Shown: positions 25,573-36,687, counted from the stretch's first letter. The stretch is 64,000 nucleotides of DNA from Chryseomicrobium sp. FSL W7-1435 (GCF_038595005.1 NZ_CP151997.1:2046001-2110000); one strand, 5' to 3'. Numbers and translations: made by a program. Notes: generated from the sequence alone by a model not told the origin.

Positions 25573-27042
25573 TTGTCACAATTAGAAACTCCCTTGTTCG
25601 ATGCCCTTCTCAAGCACCGTAACAGGCATCCGATTCAATTCCACATTCCAGGACACAAAAAAGGTCAAGGAATTGATCCGGCATTTCGAGAGTTCGTTGG
25701 CGATAATGTATTGTCGATCGATTTAATTAATATTGCTCCTTTGGATGATCTTCATTCGCCAAAAGGCGCTATCAAAAAAGCGCAGCATCTTGCCGCAGAA
25801 GCGTTTGGAGCAGACGCTACATTCTTTTCTGTACAAGGTACAAGCGGCGCTATCATGACTATGATTTTGACGATTTGTGGACCAGGAGACAAACTGTTGG
25901 TTCCTCGAAATGTTCATAAATCCATCATGTCTGCCATCGTCTTTGCTGGGGCTATCCCGGTCTTCATTCACCCAGAAGTCGATACAGAGCTTGGAATCTC
26001 TCATGGTATTTCAGCAGAATCAGTAGAGAGAGCGTTAGATGCGCATCCAGACGCTAGTGGCCTTTTAGTTATCAACCCAACTTATTTCGGATTTGCTGCC
26101 GACTTGAAGCGAATCGTCGATTTAGCTCACAGCCGCAATATCCCAGTGGTCGTCGATGAAGCTCATGGCGTCCACATACATTTTCATGACAAATTACCGA
26201 TTTCAGCTATGGCAGCAGGAGCTGATATGGCAGCCACTTCAGTGCATAAATTAGGTGGCTCTATGACGCAGACTTCGGTGTTAAATGTACGAGAAGGTCT
26301 AGTTTCAGCAAAACGCGTTCAATCCATCCTATCTATGTTAACGACGACATCTACATCTTATCCACTTTTAGCTTCTTTAGATACGGCTCGTCGCCAACTA
26401 GCCATCCACGGATACGATTTGATTGATAGCGCAATTCGCATCTCAAAGGACGCCCGCAAACGAATTAACGCCATCCCGCATTTGTATTGCGCAGGAGTTG
26501 AAAAACTAACGACTTCGGCAACCTATGACATGGACCCTACAAAAATTCTTATCAGCGTAAAAGATTTAGGAATCACGGGTTACGAGGCAGAGGTGTGGTT
26601 ACGTGAGAAAGCAAATATTGAAGTTGAACTTTCTGACCTTTACAACATTCTGTGTCTCCTCACGTTAGGTGATACTAAAAAAGAAGTGAATTTGTTACTC
26701 AATGCTCTGACTAGAATGTCAGCAGCTTTTGAATCTGACGCAGCTATCAAAGAAACAGAGGTCACATTGCCTGCCATCCCTGCTCTTGCGATGTCACCAC
26801 GAGATGCTTTTTATGCTAAAACAGAAATTATTCCTTTAGCGGAAGCAACTGGTCGTATCTCAGCTGAGTTTGTGATGGTTTATCCACCGGGTATTCCCAT
26901 CTTTATTCCAGGCGAAATTATCGCGCAAGATAATATTGATTATATTTATATGAATATGGAAGCAGGTCTACCTGTTCAAGGGCCAGAAGATGATACTCTT
27001 GAAACGATTCATGTGATTAAAGAAACAAAAGCTATTTATTAA
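25573..27042 (+). CDS. speA: Arginine decarboxylase SpeA (PLP, Orn/Lys/Arg decarboxylase family)
   Basis: A 489-residue PLP enzyme, one residue from the B. subtilis SpeA length. TTG 25573 follows AAAGGTGG at 8 bases. The N-terminus has QFHIPGHKKGQG, then FFSVQGTSGAIMTMI, NPTYFG near 173, VDEAHGVH near 195 and the PLP lysine in SVHKLGGS near 224; the C-terminal wing domain ends with VYPPGIPIFIPGE and GPEDDTL. It turns arginine to agmatine, the first step of polyamine synthesis. The polyamine importer potABCD lies about 10 kb downstream on the same strand. Confidence 0.94.
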   Translation: MSQLETPLFDALLKHRNRHPIQFHIPGHKKGQGIDPAFREFVGDNVLSIDLINIAPLDDLHSPKGAIKKAQHLAAEAFGADATFFSVQGTSGAIMTMILTICGPGDKLLVPRNVHKSIMSAIVFAGAIPVFIHPEVDTELGISHGISAESVERALDAHPDASGLLVINPTYFGFAADLKRIVDLAHSRNIPVVVDEAHGVHIHFHDKLPISAMAAGADMAATSVHKLGGSMTQTSVLNVREGLVSAKRVQSILSMLTTTSTSYPLLASLDTARRQLAIHGYDLIDSAIRISKDARKRINAIPHLYCAGVEKLTTSATYDMDPTKILISVKDLGITGYEAEVWLREKANIEVELSDLYNILCLLTLGDTKKEVNLLLNALTRMSAAFESDAAIKETEVTLPAIPALAMSPRDAFYAKTEIIPLAEATGRISAEFVMVYPPGIPIFIPGEIIAQDNIDYIYMNMEAGLPVQGPEDDTLETIHVIKETKAIY

Positions 27043-27049
27043 TAAGGCT

Positions 27050-27142
27050 GCGACAAAATAAAATCAGTAAGTTCTCTAAGGTGAAAACCCAGAGAATTTA
27101 CTGATTTTTTGTGTCTATTAAGTCTATTATTATATTTGTCCT
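27050..27142. repeat. Dispersed palindromic unit, copy B (full length, inverted)
   Basis: AAATCAGTAAGTTCTCT (27061-27077) pairs with 27091-27107. Read on the reverse strand, the sequence AATAGACACAAAAAATCAGTAAATT follows copy A in its flank and inner arm, and GGACAAAT-like and ATTTTGTCG ends mark the borders. It fills the convergent speA/deacetylase junction. Confidence 0.78.
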
Positions 27143-27149
27143 ATGCGAT

Positions 27150-27959
27150 TTATTGTGGAATTTGAATTTCTTTGGGATCAATAAAGCCGTAGCCTTTTTC
27201 TTTGAGACCCAGTACAATCTCTTCTAAAGCGCCTGCTGTCCATTCTCGGTCATGCATTAAAAGATTCGCACCATTCGTTAAATAGGGCGTGTTAACCATT
27301 ATATCAGCCAATGCTGAAGCGTCTTGGTATTGCGCTTCCCAATCGTATCCGTAGGTCCAATTCATCAACAGCATACCTTCTGAAGCCACGAGTTCTTTAC
27401 TGAAATCGGTATTGACCCCAAATGGTGCACGGAAGAATTGAGGTTTTTCACCAATAGCTTCTTCTATAGTCGTATTAATTGTCATAATTTCTTGCTGTTG
27501 TTGTTCTTCCGAGCTGTCACGCAGGTTTGCATGTGTTTCAGTATGATTGCCAATAGCAAACCCCATGTCATAGATTTTGCGTAAAGTTTCTTTTTCTTCA
27601 TCAGTATCAATAAAGTGTCCGTTCACAAAAAATATTGCTGGAACTTCTAGTGCAAGCAATGTCTCGGCCATCTCTAAGCTATATGTATCAGGTGCATCAT
27701 CAATCGTCAGTAAAACTGCTTGTTCAGGAGCATCTGCAATCGGCACGAGCGTCCAATTTGCTTCATTCAACTCATACTTTGGCTCACTTGTTACTTCTTC
27801 TACCTCTTCAACCTCTTCTTCCACTTCTTCAGGTTGTTCAGGCTCTTCTACTTGCTCTTGTGCTTGATCATTTGTCTCTTCAGGTTGATTAGCTTCTTGA
27901 TCCGCACATGCAGAAAGTACAAGGCTCAGCGATAGTAATGCAATCAGGTGTTTATTCAA
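27150..27959 (-). CDS. Polysaccharide deacetylase (NodB) lipoprotein
   Basis: A 269-residue protein with a lipoprotein signal (LVLSAC, Cys near 18), a very acidic Glu/Gln/Pro linker to about residue 60, then a NodB domain. Motif 1 is TIDDAP (usual TFDDGP), motif 2 is HTETH near 143-147, motif 3 is RAPFG near 178, and LMHD near 234 is motif 5, so the metal-binding Asp-His-His set is intact. It probably removes acetyl groups from peptidoglycan or another envelope glycan outside the membrane. The start is TTG 27959 behind GGAGGAG. Not part of the B. subtilis pdh-speA arrangement. Confidence 0.85.
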   Translation of the reverse strand: MNKHLIALLSLSLVLSACADQEANQPEETNDQAQEQVEEPEQPEEVEEEVEEVEEVTSEPKYELNEANWTLVPIADAPEQAVLLTIDDAPDTYSLEMAETLLALEVPAIFFVNGHFIDTDEEKETLRKIYDMGFAIGNHTETHANLRDSSEEQQQQEIMTINTTIEEAIGEKPQFFRAPFGVNTDFSKELVASEGMLLMNWTYGYDWEAQYQDASALADIMVNTPYLTNGANLLMHDREWTAGALEEIVLGLKEKGYGFIDPKEIQIPQ

Positions 27960-28016
27960 TGGTGTCTCCTCCTCTATAGGTGCAAGTATAGCATTCTATA
28001 TCCATTTTTCCACATA

Positions 28017-28045
28017 GAAAAAGTCCTGCCGCATGCGGCAGGACC
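28017..28045 (-). terminator. Rho-independent terminator of the pdh operon
   Basis: GTCCTGCCGCATGCGGCAGGAC is a perfect 22-base palindrome followed on the reverse strand by five T. It starts 8 bases after the pdhD stop. Confidence 0.92.
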
Positions 28046-28052
28046 TGTTTAT

Positions 28053-29465
28053 TTATTTACTTAGGATGTGGATTGGGTGACCCATCACAACTTCTGCAGC
28101 TTCCATTGAAATCTCACCAAGTGTTGGGTGAGCATGAATTGTCATAGCGATGTCTTCCACCGTCATGCCTGCTTCAATTGCTAGACCAAGTTCAGCGATC
28201 ATATCTGACGCGCCTTGACCTACGATTTGTGCACCAATTAATAATCCATCTTCTTTACGAGAAACAAGCTTCACAAAGCCCTCTGTAGCATCAAGTGCAA
28301 GGGCACGTCCGTTTGCGCCGAATGGGAATTTCCCAGCGTTCACTTCATAGCCTTCAGCTTTTGCTTGTTCTTCAGAAAGACCAACTGTTGCTAGTTCTGG
28401 ATCTGTGAAACATACAGCTGGGATAGCTAAGTAATCAACTACTGATTTTTCACCAGCAATTGCTTCAGCAGCCACTTTACCTTCATAAGAAGCTTTGTGA
28501 GCTAACTGAGGTCCTGCTACGATATCACCGATTGCATAGATGTTCTCTACGCTTGTACGGCACTGCTCATCAACCTCGATCAAACCACGCTCACCGAATT
28601 TGATACCGATTTCTTCTAAACCGATTTCATCCGTGTTCGGGCGACGTCCAACTGTTACTAATGCATAGTCAGCTTCAATTGTTTTTTCTTCTCCGCCAAC
28701 TTCATACGTTACAGTAACGCCAGTTTCAGTTTCTTCAACACCCTTAGCAGATGCCTTAACCGCAACTTCTACACCTTTTTTCTTAAGTGCTTTTTTCACG
28801 ATTTGTGTCATTTGTTTTTCAAAACCAGCTAAGATGTCATTTCCACCTTCAATGATTGTTACTTCAGAACCTAGGTTAGCATAAGCTGTACCTAATTCAG
28901 TACCGATGTACCCGCCACCGATAACGACCAATTTTGCAGGCACTTCGTTAAGAGCTAGAGCTCCTGTTGAGTTGATAACGCGTTTAGAATATTTAAAAGT
29001 TGGAATCTCTACTGGACGAGAACCAGTAGCAATGATTGCGTTTTTGAATTTGTATGTCTGAGCGCTATCTTCTTTCATGATACGTACAGTGTTCGCATCA
29101 ACGAAATAAGCTTCTCCATCAACCACTTCAACGCCATTTCCTTTTAAAAGACCAGATACGCCGCCAGTTAATTTCTTAACAACGCTGTTTTTAAATTCTT
29201 GCGCTTTAGCGAAGTCAATAGTTACGTCAGATGCTGTAATACCCATGTTGTCTGAGTGTTTCGCTTGTTCAAAACGGTGACCTACAGAGATCAACGCTTT
29301 TGAAGGAATACATCCAACATTTAGACAAACGCCACCAATATGTTCTTTTTCAACTACTGTAACTTTTTGTCCTGTTTGTGCTGCGCGAATTGCGGCAACA
29401 TAACCACCAGGGCCTGATCCAACGACCAGTGTATCTACTTCGATTGGAAAATCTCCTACTACCAT
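28053..29465 (-). CDS. pdhD: Dihydrolipoyl dehydrogenase, E3 (PdhD)
   Basis: A 470-residue FAD disulfide oxidoreductase that reoxidises dihydrolipoamide in the pyruvate dehydrogenase complex. It has the FAD site [13 protein letters not shown] near 17-29, the redox disulfide [15 protein letters not shown] near 44-58, the NAD site [12 protein letters not shown] near 185, and the C-terminal HAHPTLGE base pair near 449-456. GGAGGCG precedes ATG 29465. Last gene of pdhABCD, 4 bases after pdhC. Confidence 0.97.
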   Translation of the reverse strand: MVVGDFPIEVDTLVVGSGPGGYVAAIRAAQTGQKVTVVEKEHIGGVCLNVGCIPSKALISVGHRFEQAKHSDNMGITASDVTIDFAKAQEFKNSVVKKLTGGVSGLLKGNGVEVVDGEAYFVDANTVRIMKEDSAQTYKFKNAIIATGSRPVEIPTFKYSKRVINSTGALALNEVPAKLVVIGGGYIGTELGTAYANLGSEVTIIEGGNDILAGFEKQMTQIVKKALKKKGVEVAVKASAKGVEETETGVTVTYEVGGEEKTIEADYALVTVGRRPNTDEIGLEEIGIKFGERGLIEVDEQCRTSVENIYAIGDIVAGPQLAHKASYEGKVAAEAIAGEKSVVDYLAIPAVCFTDPELATVGLSEEQAKAEGYEVNAGKFPFGANGRALALDATEGFVKLVSRKEDGLLIGAQIVGQGASDMIAELGLAIEAGMTVEDIAMTIHAHPTLGEISMEAAEVVMGHPIHILSK

Positions 29466-29469
29466 AGTT

Positions 29470-30858
29470 TTACGCCTCCATTAATAGATGTTCTGGGTTA
29501 CCCAGTAATCGTTTGATGTGATTCAACGCATGTTGGGCAGTTGCACCATCCACCATACGGTGATCAAAGCTCAATGATAATGCTAACACAGGTGCTGCTA
29601 CAATTTCACCATTTTTAATGACAGGCTTCTCAGAAATTCGACCAATTCCTAAAATAGCTACTTCTGGATGATTGATTACTGGTGTAAACCATTGACCTCC
29701 AGCTGATCCGATATTTGTGATCGAGCATGAAGCACCTTTCATATCTTGTGGGCTTAATTTGCCATCACGTGCTTTAGTTGCCAATGTGTTGATTTCGTCT
29801 GAAATCGCGAACATCGATTTGCGGTCTGCATTTTTAATTACTGGAACAAGTAGACCCTTTTCAGTGTCTGCTGCAATTCCAATATTGTAATAGTGCTTGT
29901 GAACGATTTCTTGTGCATCGTCGTCATAAGAAACGTTTAGTGCTGGGAATTCACGAAGCGTGCTTACCAAAGCTTTTACCACATATGGTAGGTACGTCAA
30001 CTTAATTTCTTTCTCAGCCGCGATTTCTTTAAATTTCTTGCGGTGAGCAACTAATTCTGTAACGTCTACTTCATCCATAAGCGTTACGTGAGGAGCTGTG
30101 TGTTTCGAGTGAACCATCGCTTTTGCAATTGCTTTTCGAATACCTGAAATCTTTTCACGAGTTTCAGGGAACTCTCCTTCAGTAGCTTGAGGAGTAGATT
30201 TTTTCGGCGCTTCTTGAGATTTTGACTCTGTTGCCTCTTGTTGTGGCACAGCTGCTTCTTCTGCTGCTGAAGACGTTTGATCTCCATTCATGAAGCTTTC
30301 AATATCTTCTTTCATGATACGTCCGTTTTTCCCACTACCAGTCACTTCAGCAATCTCAACACTGTTGTCGCGCGCAAACTTGCGGACTGAAGGCATAGCA
30401 ATAATGCGCTCTGATCCTTTAGGTTTTTCCTTTTGTTCTGCTGGTTCTGGTTGCTCTTTCGTCACTTCTTCTTTTTCTTCTTTAGAAGGAGCAGTTTCTT
30501 TTTTCTCAACGTCTTGACCTGCTTCAGCTGTAGCTTGAACTTGTTCTTCTGTTTTAGAAGCCTCTTTTTTCGCAGGAGCGTCTTCTTTGTCGTCCCCTTT
30601 AAATTTAAGGTCTTCATAGCCAGGAGCATCGATTCGAACTAAAACATCTCCAACGACTGCTACAGTTCCTTCTTCTACTAAAACTTCTTCCACTTTCCCT
30701 TTAACAGGTGAAGGGATTTCAACGACTGCTTTATCGTTCTGCACTTCGCACAGAATGTCGTCTTCATTTATTTCATCGCCAGCTTTTACGAACCACTTGA
30801 CGATTTCTCCTTCATGGATACCTTCTCCAATGTCTGGTAATCGAAATTCAAATGCCAC
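29470..30858 (-). CDS. pdhC: Dihydrolipoamide acetyltransferase, E2 (PdhC)
   Basis: A 462-residue core subunit. One lipoyl domain (residues 1-80) with the lipoylated Lys43 in NDKAVVEIP, a long Ala/Glu/Lys-rich linker, a peripheral subunit binding domain ([20 protein letters not shown], about 156-190), a second linker rich in Gln/Ala, and the catalytic domain ending with [10 protein letters not shown] near 437-446. A single lipoyl domain is normal for Bacillales. GTG 30858 follows AAAGGGTGA. Confidence 0.96.
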   Translation of the reverse strand: MAFEFRLPDIGEGIHEGEIVKWFVKAGDEINEDDILCEVQNDKAVVEIPSPVKGKVEEVLVEEGTVAVVGDVLVRIDAPGYEDLKFKGDDKEDAPAKKEASKTEEQVQATAEAGQDVEKKETAPSKEEKEEVTKEQPEPAEQKEKPKGSERIIAMPSVRKFARDNSVEIAEVTGSGKNGRIMKEDIESFMNGDQTSSAAEEAAVPQQEATESKSQEAPKKSTPQATEGEFPETREKISGIRKAIAKAMVHSKHTAPHVTLMDEVDVTELVAHRKKFKEIAAEKEIKLTYLPYVVKALVSTLREFPALNVSYDDDAQEIVHKHYYNIGIAADTEKGLLVPVIKNADRKSMFAISDEINTLATKARDGKLSPQDMKGASCSITNIGSAGGQWFTPVINHPEVAILGIGRISEKPVIKNGEIVAAPVLALSLSFDHRMVDGATAQHALNHIKRLLGNPEHLLMEA

Positions 30859-30877
30859 TATGCGTCACCCTTTCTAA

Positions 30878-31855
30878 TTAAAATTCAAGTACTTTTTTAG
30901 CAGTTGCTAATACATCTTTATAGTTTGGAAGCCAAACTGTTTCGGCTTGTGAGAATGGGAATACAGTGTCAGGTGCAGTAACACGTAATACTGGTGCATC
31001 CAGGCTTAAAATTGCACGCTCAGTAATTTCTGCTACAACATTCGCTGCAATACCTGCTTGTTTTTGTGCTTCTTGAACGACCATAGCACGTCCAGTTTTC
31101 TCAACTGAAGCAATGATAGTTTCGATATCTAATGGCTGCACTGTACGTAAGTCAATAACTTCAGCAGATTTACCATCTTTCTCTAGCTCATCAGCTGCTT
31201 TTAGTGCTTCATGTACCATTGCACCATAAGAGATGATTGTAATATCAGTTCCTTCGCGTTTTACATCCGCTTTGCCAAGTGGAATTGTGTAAGACTCTTC
31301 TGGTACTTCACCACGGAACGAACGATATAATTTCATGTGCTCTAAGAAAATAACAGGATCATTATCACGAATAGAAGCAATTAGTAATCCTTTTGCGTCG
31401 TAAGGTGTTGATGGAATGACAACTTTCACACCAGGTGTTGATGTCATAAGTAGTTCCAGGCTATCTGCGTGCATTTCAGGTGTATGAACGCCTCCACCAA
31501 ATGGAGAACGAATCGTTACTGGTGCATGGAAGCTTCCACCTGTGCGGAAACGCATACGCGCTAATTGCCCACTGATAGAATCCATAACTTCAAATACAAA
31601 ACCAAAGAACTGAATCTCTGGAACCGGACGGAAGCCAGTCAAAGATAAACCGACTGCTAATCCACCAATACCTGATTCTGCAAGGGGTGTATCAAAAACG
31701 CGATCTACACCGAATTCTTTTTGGAGGCCTTCAGTTGCACGGAACACTCCACCATTTACGCCAACGTCTTCACCAAATACAAGAACGTTTTCGTCATCTT
31801 TTAATTCACAGCGTAATGCGTCTGTGATTGCTTGGATCATGGTCATTTGTGCCAT
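30878..31855 (-). CDS. pdhB: Pyruvate dehydrogenase E1 beta subunit (PdhB)
   Basis: A 325-residue transketolase-like subunit. It begins [27 protein letters not shown], contains the TPP-domain segment [28 protein letters not shown] near 55-82, and a C-terminal transketolase domain ([10 protein letters not shown]). It pairs with PdhA to decarboxylate pyruvate. The start lies three bases from the pdhA stop, so translation is probably coupled, with a GGAG site inside the pdhA end. Confidence 0.96.
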   Translation of the reverse strand: MAQMTMIQAITDALRCELKDDENVLVFGEDVGVNGGVFRATEGLQKEFGVDRVFDTPLAESGIGGLAVGLSLTGFRPVPEIQFFGFVFEVMDSISGQLARMRFRTGGSFHAPVTIRSPFGGGVHTPEMHADSLELLMTSTPGVKVVIPSTPYDAKGLLIASIRDNDPVIFLEHMKLYRSFRGEVPEESYTIPLGKADVKREGTDITIISYGAMVHEALKAADELEKDGKSAEVIDLRTVQPLDIETIIASVEKTGRAMVVQEAQKQAGIAANVVAEITERAILSLDAPVLRVTAPDTVFPFSQAETVWLPNYKDVLATAKKVLEF

Positions 31856-31858
31856 TGT

Positions 31859-32986
<1,128 letters not shown>

Positions 32987-33042
32987 TTATTCTGTATTAA
33001 AATAAAGTCACCTTCGAGTAATACACGTCAGTATCATTTTTA

Positions 33043-33071
33043 AGTATAACTGACCGAAATAGCATGGTCAA
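33043..33071 (-). promoter_or_regulatory. Sigma-A-type promoter of pdhABCD
   Basis: On the reverse strand TTGACC (33071-33066) and TATACT (33048-33043) are exactly 17 bases apart, about 72 bases before the pdhA ATG. It is the best promoter match in the 259-base gap; another AT-rich stretch near 33130-33170 has poorer spacing. Confidence 0.7.
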
Positions 33072-33186
33072 TCGTTTGAGATGCCATCTGATTGTTCGAA
33101 AAAATATATTTATTCACTTCTGTACTAGTTCAAAATTACAATCTGTATTATATCAGTTTAGTGTTCAATCAATATCTGTATAACAC

Positions 33187-33212
33187 AAAAGCAGCCCCTA
33201 ATAGAGCTGCTC
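33187..33212 (-). terminator. Rho-independent terminator after ykyA
   Basis: On the reverse strand AGCAGC and GCTGCT close a stem of about eight pairs followed by TTTTG. It separates ykyA from the pdhA promoter. Confidence 0.7.
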
Positions 33213-33230
33213 TAATTTCTTGCTATTTTA

Positions 33231-33860
33231 CTATTCCTCTTGCTGCAACGTCTCAAACACTTCGTCTGTTACACGATTGAATTCTTCTGTTTGTTCATTC
33301 ATTTCTGTCACAAGCTGTTGGACCTGATCATTCTGGGCATTCACCTGTTGAACAAGTTCACGAATAGTTTCAATTGAAACTTCTTCACCGAGCATTTCAT
33401 CATACATAGTTTCTTGCAGAGTAAGTAACGATTCGTAATTAGTGTATAAGTTTTCATATGTAGCATAACGAGCGTCGTATGCCGCATCGATTTGGTCGAT
33501 TAGCGCCTGCACGTCTTGATCAACTTCCAATTCACTAAAATCACTAGCCGCCAAAGCACTGTCCATTGACTCTTTCTCAGTAGCTACTAATTCTTTTCGT
33601 TCATTTAGGGAAGCTTTCATTTCATCGATTTTTGTCGTCAGTTCTTCAGTTTGTTCCTGTTCTAATGAAAGAACTTCTTCAAACAATGTATACTCTTTCT
33701 GTTCGGCTGCATTCATATCGTCTTGCACAGAACGATAGTCTTCTTCTGCTGTATGCATCTGTTGCAACACTTCAGAGATTTGTTGTTCAGAGGAATCTCC
33801 AAACGTGCACCCAGACAGTAGCAATGTACTGACTGAAACAATACCTATCCATTTTTTCAT
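33231..33860 (-). CDS. ykyA: YkyA-like lipoprotein, coiled coil
   Basis: A 209-residue lipoprotein (signal ending LLSGC, Cys18) with an almost entirely acidic helical mature part (for example QEQTEELTTKIDEMKASL and QQVNAQNDQVQQLVTEMNE), suggesting a long coiled coil outside the membrane. The YkyA family is annotated as a putative cell-wall binding lipoprotein. Position between def and pdhA is the same as in B. subtilis. GGGAGG precedes ATG 33860. Confidence 0.85.
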   Translation of the reverse strand: MKKWIGIVSVSTLLLSGCTFGDSSEQQISEVLQQMHTAEEDYRSVQDDMNAAEQKEYTLFEEVLSLEQEQTEELTTKIDEMKASLNERKELVATEKESMDSALAASDFSELEVDQDVQALIDQIDAAYDARYATYENLYTNYESLLTLQETMYDEMLGEEVSIETIRELVQQVNAQNDQVQQLVTEMNEQTEEFNRVTDEVFETLQQEE

Positions 33861-33969
33861 TTTTACGACCTCCCAGTACTCCCCCCAACTATACCCATTA
33901 AAACAATCGTTTTCAATAAGAATATTGGCTTAGAATTTGATATACTCTACGTTAGAAAGGATTGATTTG

Positions 33970-34548
33970 ATGATTACACTGACAGATATTATACGAGATG
34001 GTCATCCAACGCTTCGTAAAAAAGCAGATGAGCTCCACTTCCCACTTTCTGAGCAACAACTTCAACTGGCATCTGACTTAGTGACTTATGTAAAGATGAG
34101 TCAGGATCCAGTTCTTGCTGAAGAACACAATCTTCGACCAGGCATAGGACTTGCTGCTCCACAGGTAAATCATTCTGTGCGTATGTTTGCCCTGCATCTT
34201 ACAGAAAACGATGAATTACTAAGTCGTATTTTTATAAATCCAAAAATTAAAAGTCATTCCGTCGAGAAAACATACATCACAACTGGTGAAGGGTGTCTCT
34301 CTGTTGATGAAGATATTGAAGGTCTTGTTCCGCGTTATGCACGCATCTCGATCTCAGCCTTCGACGAGACGGGTAAAGAATTTTCTATGCGCTTAAAAGG
34401 ATTAAAAGGAATAGCGTTTCAACATGAGATGGATCATTTAAATGGAATTATGTTTTATGATCATATTAATCAAGAGAACCCTTATGCTTCCGTTCCAAAT
34501 TCAATACCTTACGAAAGGCATAGCGCAAAGGAAAACCTTGAAAGTTAA
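33970..34548 (+). CDS. def: Peptide deformylase
   Basis: A 192-residue metallohydrolase that removes the formyl group from nascent N-terminal Met. I start at ATG 33970 (GAAAGGA 8 bases upstream), giving MITLTDIIRDGHPTL. The three family motifs are GIGLAAPQ near 61-68, EGCLSVDE near 110 and QHEMDHLNG near 153-161 with both zinc/iron-binding His. It is divergent from ykyA. Length and insertion loop fit the type II deformylases of Gram-positives. Confidence 0.95.
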   Translation: MITLTDIIRDGHPTLRKKADELHFPLSEQQLQLASDLVTYVKMSQDPVLAEEHNLRPGIGLAAPQVNHSVRMFALHLTENDELLSRIFINPKIKSHSVEKTYITTGEGCLSVDEDIEGLVPRYARISISAFDETGKEFSMRLKGLKGIAFQHEMDHLNGIMFYDHINQENPYASVPNSIPYERHSAKENLES

Positions 34549-34553
34549 ATAGT

Positions 34554-34582
34554 TTGACTTTTCAGAATAAATACTTTACTAT
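34554..34582 (+). promoter_or_regulatory. Sigma-A-type promoter ahead of the 23-codon ORF
   Basis: TTGACT at 34554-34559 and TACTAT at 34577-34582 are separated by exactly 17 bases. The start codon of the small frame is 43 bases downstream. Confidence 0.7.
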
Positions 34583-34624
34583 ATTGTGATTTTCGCTTAT
34601 ACTTACTTATAAGGAGTGAGTATA

Positions 34625-34696
34625 ATGTTGAAACGTTTACGAAAAAAAATGCTCAAACGTCTCGGCGAAATTCTCGGCAAAAAAACTGTAGCGTAG
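34625..34696 (+). CDS. Cationic 23-residue peptide, unrecognised
   Basis: ATG 34625 stands 7 bases after AAGGAGTGA and opens a 23-codon frame with many Lys and Arg (MLKRLRKKMLKRLGEILGKK then TVA). Net charge is about +9 and hydrophobic residues recur every three to four positions, so it would form an amphipathic cationic helix. It has its own promoter and a strong terminator, forming an independent transcription unit between def and rpoY. I do not recognise a family. It could be a membrane-active peptide, a small regulatory protein or a nucleic-acid binding peptide; expression itself is not proven. Confidence 0.6.
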   Translation: MLKRLRKKMLKRLGEILGKKTVA

Positions 34697-34701
34697 ACTT
34701 T

Positions 34702-34740
34702 ACCCCTCTAAATATTTTTTAGAGGGGTTTTCTTTATTTT
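34702..34740 (+). terminator. Rho-independent terminator after the 23-codon ORF
   Basis: ACCCCTCTAAA and TTTAGAGGGGT form an 11-pair stem with a tiny loop, followed by a T-rich tract. It begins 6 bases after the small stop codon. Confidence 0.9.
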
Positions 34741-34807
34741 CCTATGTGCACATGCTAAGATAAAGAGAATTGCAATGAATCTGAACGTGAAAAAGGAGAA
34801 GAAAAAA

Positions 34808-35014
34808 ATGATTTACAAAGTATTGTATCAAGAAAACCCTACACAGGTACCCGTCCGCGAAAACACAAAGTGCATTTATATCGAGGCTGACTCAGAACGT
34901 GAAGTTCGTAAAAAATTGAGTAAACGCCCTATGATGATTGAATTCGTCCAATTGCTAGAAGGTGCGCACCTTGCGTACGAACAAGCTAGCGAAAACTATA
35001 AGGTTGAACAATAA
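34808..35014 (+). CDS. rpoY: RNA polymerase epsilon subunit RpoY
   Basis: A 68-residue protein (DUF1447 family; B. subtilis ykzG) with the typical [20 protein letters not shown] start and [17 protein letters not shown]. It binds core RNA polymerase. ATG 34808 is used because AAAAGGAG is 8 bases upstream; an earlier in-frame codon at 34775 lacks a site. It is followed after 5 bases by rnjA, the universal partner of this gene in Bacillales. Confidence 0.94.
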   Translation: MIYKVLYQENPTQVPVRENTKCIYIEADSEREVRKKLSKRPMMIEFVQLLEGAHLAYEQASENYKVEQ

Positions 35015-35019
35015 GACTT

Positions 35020-36687
35020 ATGAAATTTGTTCGGAATGATCAAACAGCTGTTTTCGCACTAGGCGGACTAGGTGAAATCGGTAAAAATACGTACGCAGTA
35101 CAATTTCAAGATGAAATAATTGTAATTGATGCAGGAATTAAGTTTCCTGAAGACGATTTACTAGGAATTGATTATGTCATTCCAGATTATACGTATCTTG
35201 TTCGAAACCAAGATAAAATTAAAGGATTGTTTATCACGCATGGTCATGAAGATCATATTGGTGGTATCCCCTACTTATTAAAGAAAGTAAACATGCCTGT
35301 CTACGGTGGTAAACTTGCGTTAGGTCTACTTCGCAAAAAACTTGAAGAGCATGGCATTTTACGTCAAACAAAAATGACCGAAATCTCTGAAGATGACGTT
35401 ATTAAGTTCAGAAAAACATCTATATCTTTCTATACAACAACACACAGTATTCCAGATGCGTATGGTCTTGTTGTTAAAACACCTTCAGGCAATATTGTAC
35501 ATACAGGTGATTTCAAATTTGACTTTACACCTGTAGGTGAGCCTGCAAACTTAACAAAAATGGCTGAAATCGGTAAAGAAGGCGTTCTCTGCTTACTTTC
35601 CGATTCGACAAATGCCGAAATTCCAAACTTCACGATGTCTGAACGTAAAGTTGGCGAAAGCATGGACAGTATTTTCCGCAAGGTTGATACTCGAATCATC
35701 TTCGCTACATTTGCATCCAACATACATCGACTTCAACAAGTTACCGATGCTGCTGTTCGTTATGGTCGTAAAATAGCTGTATTCGGAAGAAGCATGGACA
35801 ATGCAATTACGATCGGTCGTGAACTAGGCTATATTACAGCGCCTAAAGAAACATTTATCGACACGAATGCATTGAATCGCTTGCCAGCAAATGAAGTATT
35901 GATTTTGTGTACGGGTTCTCAAGGAGAGCCAATGGCTGCTCTTTCTCGAATTGCCAATGGTACACACCGTCAAATCCAGATCCAACCAGGTGACACTGTT
36001 ATCTTCTCGTCTTCTCCGATTCCAGGAAACCGAGCAAGTGTTAACCGTACGATCAATTTACTTTACCGAGCTGGAGCAGAAGTGATTCACGGCTCATTAA
36101 ATAATATTCATACTTCTGGACACGGTTCACAAGAAGAGCAGAAGTTAATGCTTCGTCTTATGAAACCAAAATTCTTTATGCCAATTCACGGGGAATACCG
36201 CATGTTGAAATTGCACAGTGAATTAGCTGTGGACTGTGATATCCCTAAAGAAAACACGTTTATCATGGAGAACGGAGATGTCCTAGCCCTGACTGCAGAT
36301 GATGCAACAGTTGCAGGCCGTGTGCCTTCAGGTGATGTTTACATCGATGGTAGCGGTATTGGCGATATTGGTAATATTGTTCTTCGCGATCGACGCGTAC
36401 TTTCTGAGGAAGGTTTAGTCATAGTCGTGTTAACAGTAGACTTAAAGAAGAAGCGCATCGTTTCTGGTCCTGATTTGATTTCTCGAGGATTTGTCTACAT
36501 GAGAGAATCCGGCATGATGATCAATGAAGCGCAACAAATGTTAAATCGCCACTTAAGAGGCCTGACGAAAGACAATCCTGAAGGATGGGATGACTTAAAG
36601 TCAGAAGTCATTAATGTTCTTGGTCCTCATCTTTATGATAAGACTAAGCGTAAACCAATGATCTTACCTGTAATTATGGAAGTGTAA
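35020..36687 (+). CDS. rnjA: Ribonuclease J1
   Basis: A 555-residue metallo-beta-lactamase/beta-CASP nuclease with 5'-3' exo- and endonuclease activity central to mRNA turnover and rRNA maturation. The zinc motif HGHEDHIGG is near 74-82, then HTGDFKFD near 161, the beta-CASP block ([15 protein letters not shown]) and [11 protein letters not shown] near 365, IHGEYRM near 388. The start has little ribosome binding site of its own and is probably coupled to rpoY. Neighbouring rpoY fixes it as J1 and not J2. Confidence 0.96.
   Translation: MKFVRNDQTAVFALGGLGEIGKNTYAVQFQDEIIVIDAGIKFPEDDLLGIDYVIPDYTYLVRNQDKIKGLFITHGHEDHIGGIPYLLKKVNMPVYGGKLALGLLRKKLEEHGILRQTKMTEISEDDVIKFRKTSISFYTTTHSIPDAYGLVVKTPSGNIVHTGDFKFDFTPVGEPANLTKMAEIGKEGVLCLLSDSTNAEIPNFTMSERKVGESMDSIFRKVDTRIIFATFASNIHRLQQVTDAAVRYGRKIAVFGRSMDNAITIGRELGYITAPKETFIDTNALNRLPANEVLILCTGSQGEPMAALSRIANGTHRQIQIQPGDTVIFSSSPIPGNRASVNRTINLLYRAGAEVIHGSLNNIHTSGHGSQEEQKLMLRLMKPKFFMPIHGEYRMLKLHSELAVDCDIPKENTFIMENGDVLALTADDATVAGRVPSGDVYIDGSGIGDIGNIVLRDRRVLSEEGLVIVVLTVDLKKKRIVSGPDLISRGFVYMRESGMMINEAQQMLNRHLRGLTKDNPEGWDDLKSEVINVLGPHLYDKTKRKPMILPVIMEV

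Noticed and set aside
27577-27892. Ser/Cys-rich and Leu-rich plus-strand frames within the deacetylase
   Set aside because: They are mirror images of the Glu-rich linker and signal region of the real gene and have no ribosome binding sites.
30290-30642. Plus-strand frames rich in Phe and Ser opposite pdhC
   Set aside because: They come from the Lys/Glu-rich linker codons of the E2 gene read in reverse.
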